Positions 1-9,534 are shown, counted from the first letter of the stretch. The stretch is 37,126 bases of DNA from Gammaproteobacteria bacterium (GCA_029863305.1 JAOTVR010000030.1:1-37126); one strand, 5' to 3'. Notes: generated by a model not told the origin, from the sequence alone. Made by a program: numbers and translations.

Positions 1-90
1 TGCAAGGAAGTTTTCAAGGAACTACCGATGGAATTCGCTGTTGAGGCGCAGGCACTGCTGAACGTCAGCCTCGAGGGAGCCGTCGGCTAA
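1..90 (+). CDS. sufB: SufB, C-terminal end (partial)
   Basis: The window opens inside a coding frame that runs from base 1 to a TAA at 88-90. Its last 29 residues include KELPMEFAVEAQALL and end in SLEGAVG, which matches the conserved C-terminus of SufB, the scaffold subunit of the SufBC2D iron-sulfur assembly complex. It lies 9 bp upstream of sufC in the expected operon order, which supports the call. The start and the rest of the gene are outside the window, so nothing can be said about its regulator or about genes further upstream. Confidence 0.88.
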   Translation, partial: CKEVFKELPMEFAVEAQALLNVSLEGAVG

Positions 91-99
91 GGAAATACA

Positions 100-852
100 A
101 TGCTCCAGATTGATAATCTCAAAGCTTCTATCGGCGACACCGAAATTCTTCGCGGCGTATCGCTGGATATCGGCGCTGGCGAAGTCCACGCCATCATGGG
201 TCCGAATGGCTCCGGTAAAAGCACCCTGGCGCAGGTCATCGCAGGCCATGACGACTACCGGGTGACGTCCGGCAGCGTGACATTCAACGGTCAGAATCTA
301 CTTGAACTCGAGCCCGAGGAGCGTGCGCGCGAAGGGATCTTTCTCGGCTTCCAGTACCCGGTGGAGATCCCCGGCGTGAATAATGCCTATCTGCTCAAGG
401 CGGCAGTCAACGCGAAGCGCAAGCACCAGGGGCTGGCCGAGATAGATGCGTTCGAGTTCCTGAAGCTCGCGAAAGAGAAAATGGCCCTGCTCGGCATGGA
501 TCCGAAGTTTCTGAATCGCGGAGTCAACGAGGGCTTTTCGGGCGGCGAGAAAAAGCGCAACGAGATACTGCAAATGGCAATGCTCGAACCGCGCCTGGCG
601 ATTCTCGATGAGACGGATTCCGGACTCGATATCGATGCCCTGCGCGCTGTGGCAGAGGGCGTCAACGCATTACGCTCACCGGACCGGGCGATCGTGCTCG
701 TCACGCACTATCAGCGACTGCTCGATTACGTTCAACCCGATCATGTGCATGTCTTGTCTGCAGGCAGGATTGTACGTTCGGGCGACAAGTCCCTCGCGCT
801 GGAACTCGAAGAAAGGGGTTACGACTGGGTCCGTGAGGCAGCAATCGGATGA
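100..852 (+). CDS. sufC: SufC, ATPase of the Fe-S cluster assembly complex
   Basis: This is a 250-residue cytosolic ABC-type ATPase, the usual SufC length. Walker A is GPNGSGKST at residues 34-42, the signature is FSGGEKKR at 146-153, and Walker B runs into LDETDSGLD at 169-177; the [11 protein letters not shown] and DSGLDIDAL forms are typical of SufC rather than of membrane ABC exporters. SufC hydrolyses ATP to drive conformational change in SufB-SufD during cluster building. It starts 9 bp after sufB and its TGA overlaps the ATG of sufD (ATGA at 849-852), so translation of the two is probably coupled. Confidence 0.97.
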   Translation: MLQIDNLKASIGDTEILRGVSLDIGAGEVHAIMGPNGSGKSTLAQVIAGHDDYRVTSGSVTFNGQNLLELEPEERAREGIFLGFQYPVEIPGVNNAYLLKAAVNAKRKHQGLAEIDAFEFLKLAKEKMALLGMDPKFLNRGVNEGFSGGEKKRNEILQMAMLEPRLAILDETDSGLDIDALRAVAEGVNALRSPDRAIVLVTHYQRLLDYVQPDHVHVLSAGRIVRSGDKSLALELEERGYDWVREAAIG

Positions 853-2135
853 ACTCAGCTGCCCTCTCATTTGACGCGCTGCAAGAGGCTGTAGAAAAGC
901 TGCCGGACGGTCGTTTGGCCGCTTCGCGCCGTGCAGCTCTCGAGCATTTGCGGCAACATGGCCTGCCCACCACACGCGATGAAGACTGGAAGTACACCGA
1001 TCTCTCGTCGCTTGTCGACATCGGCAATCAATCGATCGAGTGTGACAGCGATCGATCCCGGTCTCCGGAACTCGAGCGTCAGATCGAAAGCATCAAACGT
1101 TCGATCGAGGCCGACTGGCTCGTCATCGCCAACGGGCTGATCGATGATCGGTCGGTGCGTGCTTTCGACAATGCCAATGTCAGCGTGTCTCGCCTGAGCG
1201 ATTCGGACGCCGAGCTTGAATACCGCGCCCCGCTGAGCGATCTCAATACCGCACTGCTGCACGACGGCCTGCACATCCACATCAATGCAAATGCAGGACT
1301 GAAGCGGCCAATTGGAATTCTGTTCATTGACGATGCGACGATTGCCGCCGGCATGTCGCAGGCACGCGTAGAGATTGCGATGGCCGACAACAGCGATGCC
1401 AGTATCATCGAATGTCACTCATCGCTCGGTTCGGCCAGGCACTATGCAAACTCGGTGGTCAAACTCGTGCTCGGCAGCGGCGCGCGCAGCAATTACGTCC
1501 GCATACAGGAGCGCTCGCAGCATCATGATCAGACCGGACGCTTGAGCGTCGATGTTGGACGCGACAGTGAATTCAATCACTGCGCATTCGATCTCGGTGG
1601 CGGATTGATTCGAAACGATCTCTCCATCGACATCGCAAAGCCCGGCGGCCGGACCGCATTTGACGGTCTGTACCTCATCGGGGATCGACAGCATGTCGAC
1701 AACCACACTCGCGCCGATCACCGCGTCGGGCCCGCCGAGTCGCAGCAGGAGTATCGCGGCATCCTGACCGGCCACTCCCGCGGCGTCTGGAATGGCAAGG
1801 CAATCGTGCATGCAGGCGCAGACGGAACCGACGCTGCTCAGGCGAATCACAATCTTCTGCTGTCCGACAAAGCGGAAATCGATGCCAAGCCCGAGCTGGA
1901 GATTTACGCCGATGACGTCAAATGCAGTCATGGCACGACTATAGGACAACTTGACGAAGCCGCGCTCTTTTATTTGCGCACGCGTGGCCTCAGCAGGCAT
2001 GACGCGAAGCAGATACTGACCCGGGCTTTCGCCCAGGCGATCGTCAGCAAATCACCAATCGATGCGATACACGGTGTTTTGAGCGAGAAGATAGCTGCGC
2101 GCCTTGGCGAGTTGATGGGCGGAGCAACGATGTGA
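849..2135 (+). CDS. sufD: SufD, Fe-S assembly complex subunit
   Basis: This 428-residue protein has the SufD/SufB beta-helix fold signature in its C-terminal half, for example DNHTRADH, the SQQEYRGIL segment, [12 protein letters not shown] and the near-C-terminal [23 protein letters not shown]. The last motif holds the Cys and His expected at the SufB-SufD interface. SufD pairs with SufB and binds SufC, and is linked to iron acquisition for the nascent cluster. The start overlaps the sufC stop by 4 bp. The final codons run into the GTG start of sufS (overlap at 2132-2135). No internal anomaly was seen. Confidence 0.96.
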   Translation: MNSAALSFDALQEAVEKLPDGRLAASRRAALEHLRQHGLPTTRDEDWKYTDLSSLVDIGNQSIECDSDRSRSPELERQIESIKRSIEADWLVIANGLIDDRSVRAFDNANVSVSRLSDSDAELEYRAPLSDLNTALLHDGLHIHINANAGLKRPIGILFIDDATIAAGMSQARVEIAMADNSDASIIECHSSLGSARHYANSVVKLVLGSGARSNYVRIQERSQHHDQTGRLSVDVGRDSEFNHCAFDLGGGLIRNDLSIDIAKPGGRTAFDGLYLIGDRQHVDNHTRADHRVGPAESQQEYRGILTGHSRGVWNGKAIVHAGADGTDAAQANHNLLLSDKAEIDAKPELEIYADDVKCSHGTTIGQLDEAALFYLRTRGLSRHDAKQILTRAFAQAIVSKSPIDAIHGVLSEKIAARLGELMGGATM

Positions 2136-3373
2136 CTCAATTGCAAAAATGTGATCAACCACAAGTCGCAGATTGTCGCCAGGACTTTCCTGCGCTGCAT
2201 CAAGACGTCAATGCACACGCCCTCGTCTATCTCGATAGTGCCGCATCCGCGCAGCAACCGACGTCGGTCATCGAAGCCGTTGCCGACTATCAGCGAGAGG
2301 ACCACGCAAATGTCCATCGCGGTGTGCATACCCTGAGTCATCGTGCAACAGATGCATACGAAGGCGCACGCGACAAGATTCAGTCATTCATCAACGCGTC
2401 GAGCCGCAGTGAGATTGTGTTGACCAGTGGTACGACCGAATCGATCAATCTAGTTGCGCAGAGTTTCTGTCGCCCCCGTCTCGATCCCGGTGACAAGATT
2501 CTCATTACGCACCTGGAACATCATTCGAATATCGTGCCGTGGCAGATCGTGTGCGAACAGACCGGCGCCGAGCTTGTTGTTGCCCCTATTAACACGCGCG
2601 GCGAACTCGACATCGACGCGTTCTACAGCCTGCTGACTGATGACGTGCGGCTCCTCGCTATCGCTCAGGTCTCGAATGCGCTGGGCACGGTCAATCCGCT
2701 TCGAGACATTATTCCCAGGGCCAAATCGCTGGGTATTCCCGTGCTCGTGGACGGCGCACAGGGTGTTCCTCATATGCCAATCGATGTGCAGTCACTTGGC
2801 TGTGACTTCTATGCCTTCTCGGGACACAAGATGTTCGGTCCGACCGGGACCGGCGTGCTGTTCGGCAAGGAGAGCCTGCTCGATGCCATGCCACCGTATC
2901 AGGGTGGCGGGGACATGATACTCGAGGTGTCCTTCGACGGGACGGTGTATAACGATCTGCCCTACAAGTTCGAAGCAGGAACACCCAATATCTCCGGCGT
3001 TGTAGGACTTGGCGCGGCGATCGATTACCTGTCGTCAGTCGGTATGTCGCGGATTGCGCAGCATGAAGGACAATTGCTCGCTTACCTGATGCAGAAGCTT
3101 GGCGAAGTCGAGGGTATTCGCCTGATTGGCACAGCGGCCGAGAAATCCGGCGTTCAGTCGTTCCTCGTCGACGACATTCACTCACACGATCTGGGCACAA
3201 TTCTGGATCACCAGGGCGTGGCAATCCGCACCGGACACCATTGCGCCATGCCAGTGATGGACTTCTTCGGTGTATCCGGCACGGCGCGCGCTTCGCTGGC
3301 GCTGTACAACAACGCGGAGGACGTTGACCGATTGGTAGAGGCTGTGGAAAAAGCGCGGCAAATTTTTGCATGA
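2132..3373 (+). CDS. sufS: SufS cysteine desulfurase (type II)
   Basis: This is a 413-residue PLP enzyme that removes sulfur from L-cysteine as a persulfide for Fe-S assembly. The PLP lysine is K233 in FSGHKMFGPTG, and the active-site cysteine is C371 in RTGHHCAMP, the short-loop form of group II (SufS/CsdA) enzymes. HLEHHSNIVPW near residue 130 is also typical. The start is GTG, and GTGA at 2132-2135 contains both this start and the sufD stop. The stop overlaps the ATG of sufU (ATGA, 3370-3373). No SufE gene is present in the window; the partner appears to be SufU. Confidence 0.97.
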   Translation: MTQLQKCDQPQVADCRQDFPALHQDVNAHALVYLDSAASAQQPTSVIEAVADYQREDHANVHRGVHTLSHRATDAYEGARDKIQSFINASSRSEIVLTSGTTESINLVAQSFCRPRLDPGDKILITHLEHHSNIVPWQIVCEQTGAELVVAPINTRGELDIDAFYSLLTDDVRLLAIAQVSNALGTVNPLRDIIPRAKSLGIPVLVDGAQGVPHMPIDVQSLGCDFYAFSGHKMFGPTGTGVLFGKESLLDAMPPYQGGGDMILEVSFDGTVYNDLPYKFEAGTPNISGVVGLGAAIDYLSSVGMSRIAQHEGQLLAYLMQKLGEVEGIRLIGTAAEKSGVQSFLVDDIHSHDLGTILDHQGVAIRTGHHCAMPVMDFFGVSGTARASLALYNNAEDVDRLVEAVEKARQIFA

Positions 3374-3855
3374 ACGCTGTCGATTTACATAGCGGCGATG
3401 ATTTGCGCGAACTGTATCGCGAGTTGATTCTTGACCACGCTCGCAATCCGCGCCATTTCGGCAAGATCGATCATCCTACGCACACAGCGGAGGGCATCAA
3501 TCCTTTGTGTGGCGACAAGCTTCGGCTCAGTGTGCGCGTCGATCGTCACGGCAACATTGCTGATGCCAGTTTTGAAGGATCGGGTTGCGCGATATCTGTA
3601 GCATCGGCATCGCTATTGACCGATATGATCATCGGCGTGCCAGTGGCACAGGCGCTGACATGCTTTGATATTGTCACGCAGCGCCTGACCGCTCCAGATG
3701 TCGATCACGAACGGGACATTGGTATCGATCTCAGCAAGATCAAGGCGCTCGACGGCGTGCGCGAATTCCCGTCACGTGTCAAGTGCGCCACCCTGGCCTG
3801 GCACGCGTTGAGGTCGGCCATGCACGGCCAGACGGCACCGGTTTCCACGGAGTAA
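3370..3855 (+). CDS. sufU: SufU-type sulfur acceptor / Fe-S assembly protein
   Basis: This 161-residue IscU-fold protein has the three conserved cysteines C47 (NPLCGD), C73 (GSGCAIS) and C139 (RVKCATLAW), plus D49. The long stretch between the second and third cysteine, with RVKCATLAW at the end, marks the SufU subgroup rather than IscU. In Bacillus subtilis, SufU is a zinc-dependent sulfurtransferase that takes sulfur from SufS. Its place directly after sufS, with a 4-bp overlap, suggests the same job here. SufU with SufS is best known from Gram-positive bacteria but also occurs in proteobacterial SUF operons. Confidence 0.92.
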   Translation: MNAVDLHSGDDLRELYRELILDHARNPRHFGKIDHPTHTAEGINPLCGDKLRLSVRVDRHGNIADASFEGSGCAISVASASLLTDMIIGVPVAQALTCFDIVTQRLTAPDVDHERDIGIDLSKIKALDGVREFPSRVKCATLAWHALRSAMHGQTAPVSTE

Positions 3856-3863
3856 CAGATACG

Positions 3864-4415
3864 ATGTTTGGCCATACCAACGAACCATTCACGCTGTCGC
3901 GCGACGTCAAGGCGATCATAATTCCGGCAGGCGAGCAGCTTTTGCTGCGTGAAGGTACAAGCGGTTTCATCACTCAGGCGCTTGGCGGCAGCTTTACGGT
4001 GTATGTCGAGGGCAATTTGTTTCGCGTCGCCGGCAGCGATGCTGACGCCATCGGCAAGGAGCCCGTGCCGCCACCGGAAGTGCCCGAGAATGCATCGGAT
4101 GCCGATATCGAAGCGGTCATCTGGCAACAGCTGAAGACCTGTTATGACCCGGAAATCCCGGTTGACATCGTCGAACTCGGACTGATTTATCGTTGCGAAG
4201 TCACACCGCTTGGCAATGGCGAGCGCTCCGTCAGTATCGATATGACGTTGACCGCACCTGGGTGTGGCATGGGCGACGTTCTTGTTCAGGACGCGAAAGA
4301 AAAGGTCGCGGTTATTCCGACAGTATCCGATGTTGTTGTCGAACTGGTCTTCGACCCACCCTGGCATCAGGGCATGATGTCCGATGAGGCGCGACTGCAG
4401 ACCGGACTGATGTAA
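3864..4415 (+). CDS. sufT: SufT, DUF59/MIP18-family Fe-S maturation factor
   Basis: This 183-residue protein belongs to the long SufT form: about 80 N-terminal residues of its own, then a DUF59 domain from about residue 85. DUF59 hallmarks are CYDPEIPVDIVELGLIY and LTAPGCGMGD, the latter with the conserved cysteine. SufT-type proteins help mature Fe-S clusters and are the bacterial relatives of MIP18. I chose ATG 3864 because GGAG at 3849-3852 lies about 11 bp upstream and MFGHTNEPF matches the family start. An in-frame GTG at 3783 would add 27 residues that overlap sufU and look unlike protein. It is the last gene of the suf operon. Confidence 0.92.
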   Translation: MFGHTNEPFTLSRDVKAIIIPAGEQLLLREGTSGFITQALGGSFTVYVEGNLFRVAGSDADAIGKEPVPPPEVPENASDADIEAVIWQQLKTCYDPEIPVDIVELGLIYRCEVTPLGNGERSVSIDMTLTAPGCGMGDVLVQDAKEKVAVIPTVSDVVVELVFDPPWHQGMMSDEARLQTGLM

Positions 4416-4448
4416 ACTTGGCAAATCACCCGAACAGAATAACGATCA

Positions 4449-4943
4449 ATGAAGACCCTTACACTGGTCCGCCACGCCAAATCCAGCTGGAAAGAACGAG
4501 CACTCAGCGACCGCGACAGGCCACTCAATAAACGTGGGGAACACGACGCGCCGATCATGGCGAAGCGCATTGCGGAAGCCGGAATCAGACCGTCACAAAT
4601 TATCAGCAGTCCAGCCGTGCGCGCCTGGACGACAGCACGAATCTTCGCGAAAGCACTCGGATACCCGGTCGAATTCCTGCAGCGCGAAGATGGCCTCTAC
4701 CTTGCATCGCTGGACAACCTACTCGATGTCGTCGCCACGCAGGACGCCGGCTTTAATAATCTGATGTTGTTTGCGCACAATCCCGGCCTGACCGACTTCG
4801 CCAACTACCTCATCCCGGGTTTGACCAGCAACTTGCCTACAAGCGGCGTGGTCTCGGTGACAATGGAAAGCGAGGACTGGCTGCTGTACGACCGGCCGAA
4901 AACGGAGCTGGTCGTCTACGATTATCCAAAGAAACCGAATTAG
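4449..4943 (+). CDS. SixA-like histidine phosphatase
   Basis: This 164-residue protein belongs to the histidine phosphatase (phosphoglycerate-mutase-like) superfamily. The catalytic RH pair is R8-H9 in TLVRHAKSSW, the second conserved arginine is R58 in SSPAVRAWTTA, and the second histidine is H110 in FAHNPGLTD. Length and motifs resemble SixA, which dephosphorylates phosphohistidine on phosphorelay or PTS proteins. The substrate here is unknown. It follows sufT by 33 bp and may be read through from the suf operon. It converges with sdaA; no strong terminator is visible in the 43-bp gap. Confidence 0.85.
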   Translation: MKTLTLVRHAKSSWKERALSDRDRPLNKRGEHDAPIMAKRIAEAGIRPSQIISSPAVRAWTTARIFAKALGYPVEFLQREDGLYLASLDNLLDVVATQDAGFNNLMLFAHNPGLTDFANYLIPGLTSNLPTSGVVSVTMESEDWLLYDRPKTELVVYDYPKKPN

Positions 4944-4986
4944 GTTCAGCGTCCTTTGCGTCAAAAGAACTCCGACCCCGCATCAA

Positions 4987-6345
4987 CTAGCATTCAGGGA
5001 CGTTGACGGCCAAACCGCCTTTTGACGTTTCTTTGTAACTCGATGACATGTCGAGACCTGTCTGCCGCATTGTCTCGATAACCTGATCCAGCGACACCTT
5101 GTGCGTACCATCACCGTGCATCGCGAGTCTGGCGGCATTTATAGCTTTCACCGCTCCCATCGCATTTCTTTCTATGCAGGGTATTTGTACGAGTCCACCA
5201 ATCGGATCACACGTGAGGCCAAGGTTGTGTTCCATGCCAATCTCCGCCGCTTCCTCGATATGGTCGTTGCTGCCACCGAGTGTCGCGGCGAGACCCGCGG
5301 CGGCCATCGAACAGGCGACCCCTACTTCGCCCTGGCAACCCATCTCGGCGCCTGATATCGACGCGTTGACCTTGTAGAGGATGCCGATTGCGCCAGCCGT
5401 TAACAGGAAATCACGGATGCCCTCGTCCGATGCACCCGCAACGAAGCGAACGTAGTACATCAAAACCGCCGGGATGATACCCGCCGCACCGTTCGTCGGC
5501 GACGTTACGACACGCCCGCCCGCGGCATTTTCTTCATTGACGGCAATGGCAAAAGCATTGACCCATTCCATGGCATCCAGGCCCGACTTATCGGCACGCG
5601 CCAACAGCCGCCGTTGCAACTTCCCTGCGCGACGCAACACCGACATGTTTCCCGGCAGTACGCCGTCCTGGCTCAAACCGCGTTCTATGCACGCCCGCAT
5701 GGCCTGCCATAGATCTGCAATGCGATTCTCGATCTCATCGGCGCTGCGCCAATGGCGCTCATTCCGGAAGACAAGCTCTGCAATACTCAATTCGTTTTCT
5801 GCGGCGACATTCAGCAGGGAATCACCACTGTCAAACAGAAAAGGCGGGTCCCCTTCCTGCTCGGTAGGCTCGGGCTCCTGATCCCGCGCAATGAATCCGC
5901 CGCCGAGCGAATAGTACTTTTCATCGAGCAAGGACTCGTCGGACGCCGACTTCGCGACAAACCGCATCCCGTTAGTATGGCGCGGCAATTCTTCGCCAAA
6001 CTCGAAGCGCAACTGTTGCTCGGGATCGAAGTGAATCTTGCCCACACCGAGAACATCGAGTTCCTTGCGCTGCCGGACGCCACGAAGAATACCGTCAACA
6101 GCATCCGGATCGATCGTTTCCGGCTGCAAGCCCATCAGTCCAAGTATCACAGCCGAGTCCGTGCCGTGGCCTTTGCCTGTATAGGCCAGCGACCCGTACA
6201 AGACCACATCGATCGACGCGATCTGGTCGGCAACGCTGCCGAGCTGCTGCGTAAATGCATAGGCAGCCTTCATGGGGCCTACCGTGTGCGAGCTGGACGG
6301 TCCGATGCCAACTTTGAATATATCGAAGATGCTGATCGCCGCCAT
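4987..6345 (-). CDS. sdaA: L-serine ammonia-lyase, iron-sulfur type
   Basis: This 452-residue single-chain enzyme converts L-serine to pyruvate and ammonia. The N-terminus has SIFDIFKVGIGPSSSHTVGPM, typical of the family. Cluster cysteines are C337 (GCQGE), C379 (LTCDPIGG) and C390 (IPCIERNA). The protein ends in cysteine C452. The spacings 42, 11 and 62 between these four fit the Legionella pneumophila enzyme, in which the C-terminal cysteine folds back into the active site as fourth ligand of the [4Fe-4S] cluster. It starts only 2 bp after the putA stop, so the two are probably co-transcribed. The nearby suf genes would supply its cluster type, but a link is only inference. Confidence 0.96.
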   Translation of the reverse strand: MAAISIFDIFKVGIGPSSSHTVGPMKAAYAFTQQLGSVADQIASIDVVLYGSLAYTGKGHGTDSAVILGLMGLQPETIDPDAVDGILRGVRQRKELDVLGVGKIHFDPEQQLRFEFGEELPRHTNGMRFVAKSASDESLLDEKYYSLGGGFIARDQEPEPTEQEGDPPFLFDSGDSLLNVAAENELSIAELVFRNERHWRSADEIENRIADLWQAMRACIERGLSQDGVLPGNMSVLRRAGKLQRRLLARADKSGLDAMEWVNAFAIAVNEENAAGGRVVTSPTNGAAGIIPAVLMYYVRFVAGASDEGIRDFLLTAGAIGILYKVNASISGAEMGCQGEVGVACSMAAAGLAATLGGSNDHIEEAAEIGMEHNLGLTCDPIGGLVQIPCIERNAMGAVKAINAARLAMHGDGTHKVSLDQVIETMRQTGLDMSSSYKETSKGGLAVNVPEC

Positions 6346-6347
6346 GA

Positions 6348-9300
6348 CTATTCCGACCCGAGTGACAGCAGGGATGCATTACCGCCGACAGCAGAGACGT
6401 TGTTGCTGACAGTGACCTCCGTGCCAAAACGCGGCAAGTAATGCGGTCCGCCGGCCTTGGGTCCGGTTCCGGACAGCCCGCGACCGCCGAAGGGTTGCAC
6501 GCCGACGACGGCACCAATCATGTTGCGATTGATATAAATGTTGCCCGCGGCCGATCGCTCGGCGAGGTAGCGGGCTCTTGAGTCAATTCGAGTGTGTAAC
6601 CCCATCGTCAGACCGTATCCGGTCGCGTTAACGGCATCAACGGTCGCGTCCAGGTGCTTGCCGCGATAGCGCAATACATGCAGCACGGGCCCGAACACTT
6701 CCCTGTCGAGCGCATCGACGCTGTCGATCTCGATCAGCGTGGGTGCAAAAAAAGTACCGCATTGCGTCGCGTCCGGCAGCGTGCAGCGATGCACGATCTT
6801 TGCAGTGGCCGCCATTTTCTCGACGTGCTGATCGAGTAACGCGCACGCCTCTTTATCGATGACCGGTCCAACATCGGTCGACAGCAGTGCCGGATCGCCA
6901 ATGCCCAGCTCCTGCATATGCCCGACCAGCAATTCGATCACCCGCGGCGCGATTTCTTCCTGCAGACACAACAGGCGCAGCGCCGAACAGCGCTGCCCCG
7001 CGCTGTTGAACGCAGAAAAAACACTATCCAGAACAACCTGTTCCGGCAACGCCGAACTGTCGACGAACATCGCATTCTGCCCGCCGGTTTCGGCAATCAG
7101 CACGCCGATCGGACCGTCGCGGCCGGCCAGGCTGCTGTTGATCAGCCGAGCCGTTTCGGTCGAACCGGTGAAAGCGACACCTGCGACCCGCGGATCGGCG
7201 ACAGCTCGTCCGCCGATCGACGCGCCATCGCCTGGCAGGAAATGCAATGCTGAGGACGGCACACCCGCCTCGAGCAAGATCCGGACCGCCTGAAATGCGA
7301 TCAACGGGGTCTGTTCGGCCGGCTTCGCCAGCACCGCATTGCCGGCGGCCAGTGCCGCGGCGATCTGGCCTGTGAAGATCGCGAGCGGGAAATTCCACGG
7401 GCTGATGCATACGAACACCCCTTTGCCACGCAATTGCAAGGTATTGCGTTCGCCCGTCGGCCCGGGGAGCTCGCGAGCTTCGCCGAACAACTGGCGCGCC
7501 TGCGCGGCGTAAAAGCGCAGGAAGTCAACGGCCTCACGCAATTCGGAGACTGCGTCGGGGATGGTTTTGCCCGCCTCTGCAACGCACAGCGCCAGAAGCT
7601 CGGCGGAGCGCTCTTCAAAAATCTCGGCAGCCCTGTCCAGGATGTCAGCGCGCTGCCGCGCCGGCGTTCGATCCCACGCCGACTGACCTGCGACGGCCTG
7701 TTTCAGCGCCGCATCCACATGCTCCGCCGTCGAGAGTTCACAACGGCCAATGACCTGACGGGCATCGGCAGGATTCACCGACGCTTGCTGCCGACCCTGC
7801 ATTGCCTTGCCGCCGACGATCGGATGTGCATCATGGTTTTGCCGTATCGCAGCCTGCATCTTCATCACCAGATCCGCGCTGACGTTGTGATCCGGCAGGT
7901 TGATTCCCGCCGAATTTCGACGCTCATTGCCGTACAAATCGCAAGGCGAAACGATGCCGGGATGCGGCCTGAATTCAGACTCTTGTGCTTTTACCAGCGG
8001 GTCGGCGACGATGTCCTCGACGTCGATTGTCTCATCGACTATGCGATTCACGAACGACGTATTCGCGCCGTTCTCCAACAATCGGCGAACGAGGTAAGGC
8101 AACAGATCTTCGTGGCTGCCTACGGGCGCATACACGCGGCATGGTCGCGCGAATTTCTCCGGGTTGACGACCTCGGCATAGAGCTCCTCGCCCATGCCGT
8201 GGAGACGCTGGAATTCGTAATCGCGACGCGGCCCGGCGTATTGCAGCACGCTAGCCAGGGTGTGCGCATTGTGCGTTGCGAACTGTGGATAGATGGCCTT
8301 ATCCGCCGCCAATGCCTGACGCGCGCAGGCGAGATACGAAACGTCCGTATGCGATTTGCGCGTAAATACCGGGTAACCCGGCAGCCCCTGCTCCTGCGCA
8401 CGCTTGATCTCCGTGTCCCAATAGGCGCCTTTGACCAGCCGAACAGGTATCCGGCGTCCAAGCTCCGCGGCAAGACCGGCCAGGTGACCCACGACATCGC
8501 GTGCCCGCCGCTGATACGTCTGCACGGCGAGACCCAGTCCTTCGTAGCCGCGCAGCACGTCTTGTCTGAATACCTTTTCGAATACCTGCAATGATATTTC
8601 GAGTCGCTCGGCTTCTTCAGCGTCGATTGTCAGGGCGATGCCGCAGGCCCTGGCGTGCGCAGCGAGTTCGGTGACGCGCGGCACCAGTTCCGTCATCACC
8701 CGATCGGATTGCAGGTACGAGTATCGCGGATGCAAGGCCGATAATTTCACCGAGATACTGGCAGCGGAAAAAACGTCACCCGTGTCGCCTGCGGCATCGT
8801 GACCGATACGGCCGATCGCGTTGTAATAGGCATCAAAATAGCGCGCAGCGTCCGCTCGTGTCAGCGCCGCTTCGCCGAGCATGTCGAACGAATAGCGATA
8901 TGCCCTGTTCTCTTTTTTCAATGATCGATCGCGCGCCTCGTCGATCGTGCGGCCCATGACGAACTGGTGGCCCATGATCCGCATTGCCTGCCGCATCGCC
9001 GTTCTTACTACCGGTTCACCGGCGCGGCTTGCAAGCTTGCCGAGCAGCTGCACGGGATTCCTGCCCGTAACCTCGTCGAGCTGCAGTAACTTGCCGGTCA
9101 GCATCAGGCCCCAGGTCGATGCATTGACGAACAGCGAATCGCTAACGCCGATATGGTCCCGCCACCGCGCCGAGCTTATCTTGTCGGCAATCAGCTTGTC
9201 GGCCGTGTCCGCATCGGGAATCCGCAACAGCGCTTCGGCAATACACATGAGCAGGACGCCTTCCGCCGACGACAGGTCATATTGCTGCAGAAACGCATCG

Positions 9301-9500
9301 ATACCGCCTTCCTGCGTCTTGTTTTGCCGCACAGCGCGAACCAGCTGCGCGGCCGTGTCGTGGATACGCTGCCGCGCCCGATCTCCCGGATCCGCAGCCT
9401 GCGCCAACTCTCTGACCAGCGACTCCTCATCCGCCAGGTACAGGTCGTTAAGCGACGGAATTGAATCCGGATGTGCGGCTTTCTGGTCGGTGAATCGCAT
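6348..9500 (-). CDS. putA: PutA, proline dehydrogenase / P5C dehydrogenase
   Basis: This 1050-residue bifunctional enzyme oxidises proline to glutamate via pyrroline-5-carboxylate. The N-terminal half is FAD-binding PRODH (for example KGAYWDTEIKRAQ and the FQRLHGMGEELY segment). The C-terminal half is an aldehyde dehydrogenase with ISPWNFPLAIF, catalytic E804 in ETGGQNAM and C838 in GQRCSALR. It lacks the N-terminal ribbon-helix-helix domain of E. coli PutA (1320 aa) and the extra C-terminal domain, so it should not be its own repressor. No Shine-Dalgarno sequence precedes the ATG, and a TATAAT lies just upstream. It heads a putA-sdaA unit divergent from kbl-tdh. Confidence 0.97.
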   Translation of the reverse strand: MRFTDQKAAHPDSIPSLNDLYLADEESLVRELAQAADPGDRARQRIHDTAAQLVRAVRQNKTQEGGIDAFLQQYDLSSAEGVLLMCIAEALLRIPDADTADKLIADKISSARWRDHIGVSDSLFVNASTWGLMLTGKLLQLDEVTGRNPVQLLGKLASRAGEPVVRTAMRQAMRIMGHQFVMGRTIDEARDRSLKKENRAYRYSFDMLGEAALTRADAARYFDAYYNAIGRIGHDAAGDTGDVFSAASISVKLSALHPRYSYLQSDRVMTELVPRVTELAAHARACGIALTIDAEEAERLEISLQVFEKVFRQDVLRGYEGLGLAVQTYQRRARDVVGHLAGLAAELGRRIPVRLVKGAYWDTEIKRAQEQGLPGYPVFTRKSHTDVSYLACARQALAADKAIYPQFATHNAHTLASVLQYAGPRRDYEFQRLHGMGEELYAEVVNPEKFARPCRVYAPVGSHEDLLPYLVRRLLENGANTSFVNRIVDETIDVEDIVADPLVKAQESEFRPHPGIVSPCDLYGNERRNSAGINLPDHNVSADLVMKMQAAIRQNHDAHPIVGGKAMQGRQQASVNPADARQVIGRCELSTAEHVDAALKQAVAGQSAWDRTPARQRADILDRAAEIFEERSAELLALCVAEAGKTIPDAVSELREAVDFLRFYAAQARQLFGEARELPGPTGERNTLQLRGKGVFVCISPWNFPLAIFTGQIAAALAAGNAVLAKPAEQTPLIAFQAVRILLEAGVPSSALHFLPGDGASIGGRAVADPRVAGVAFTGSTETARLINSSLAGRDGPIGVLIAETGGQNAMFVDSSALPEQVVLDSVFSAFNSAGQRCSALRLLCLQEEIAPRVIELLVGHMQELGIGDPALLSTDVGPVIDKEACALLDQHVEKMAATAKIVHRCTLPDATQCGTFFAPTLIEIDSVDALDREVFGPVLHVLRYRGKHLDATVDAVNATGYGLTMGLHTRIDSRARYLAERSAAGNIYINRNMIGAVVGVQPFGGRGLSGTGPKAGGPHYLPRFGTEVTVSNNVSAVGGNASLLSLGSE

Positions 9501-9509
9501 AGGGCGGCG

Positions 9510-9515
9510 ATTATA
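9510..9515 (-). promoter_or_regulatory. Candidate putA -10 box giving a nearly leaderless mRNA
   Basis: On the minus strand a perfect TATAAT lies at 9515-9510, only 9 bp before the putA ATG. Initiation 6-8 bases downstream would leave a 2-4 nt 5' leader. The bases before the ATG (GCCGCCCT) contain no ribosome binding site, consistent with a leaderless or very short leader. No good -35 is visible at 16-18 bp, so activator dependence or a promoter further upstream remains possible. Confidence 0.45.
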
Positions 9516-9534
9516 GGGTATCGGGGAAGCCCTA

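Noticed and set aside
4944-5040. Terminator between the SixA-like gene and sdaA
   Set aside because: Only a 3-bp GC stem before TTTT was found (around 5010-5025), too weak to claim.
7434-8594. Long plus-strand open frame (386 codons) opposite putA
   Set aside because: It lies wholly antisense to a well-conserved PutA frame, has no recognisable domain and no ribosome site; GC-rich coding DNA often leaves such open antisense frames.
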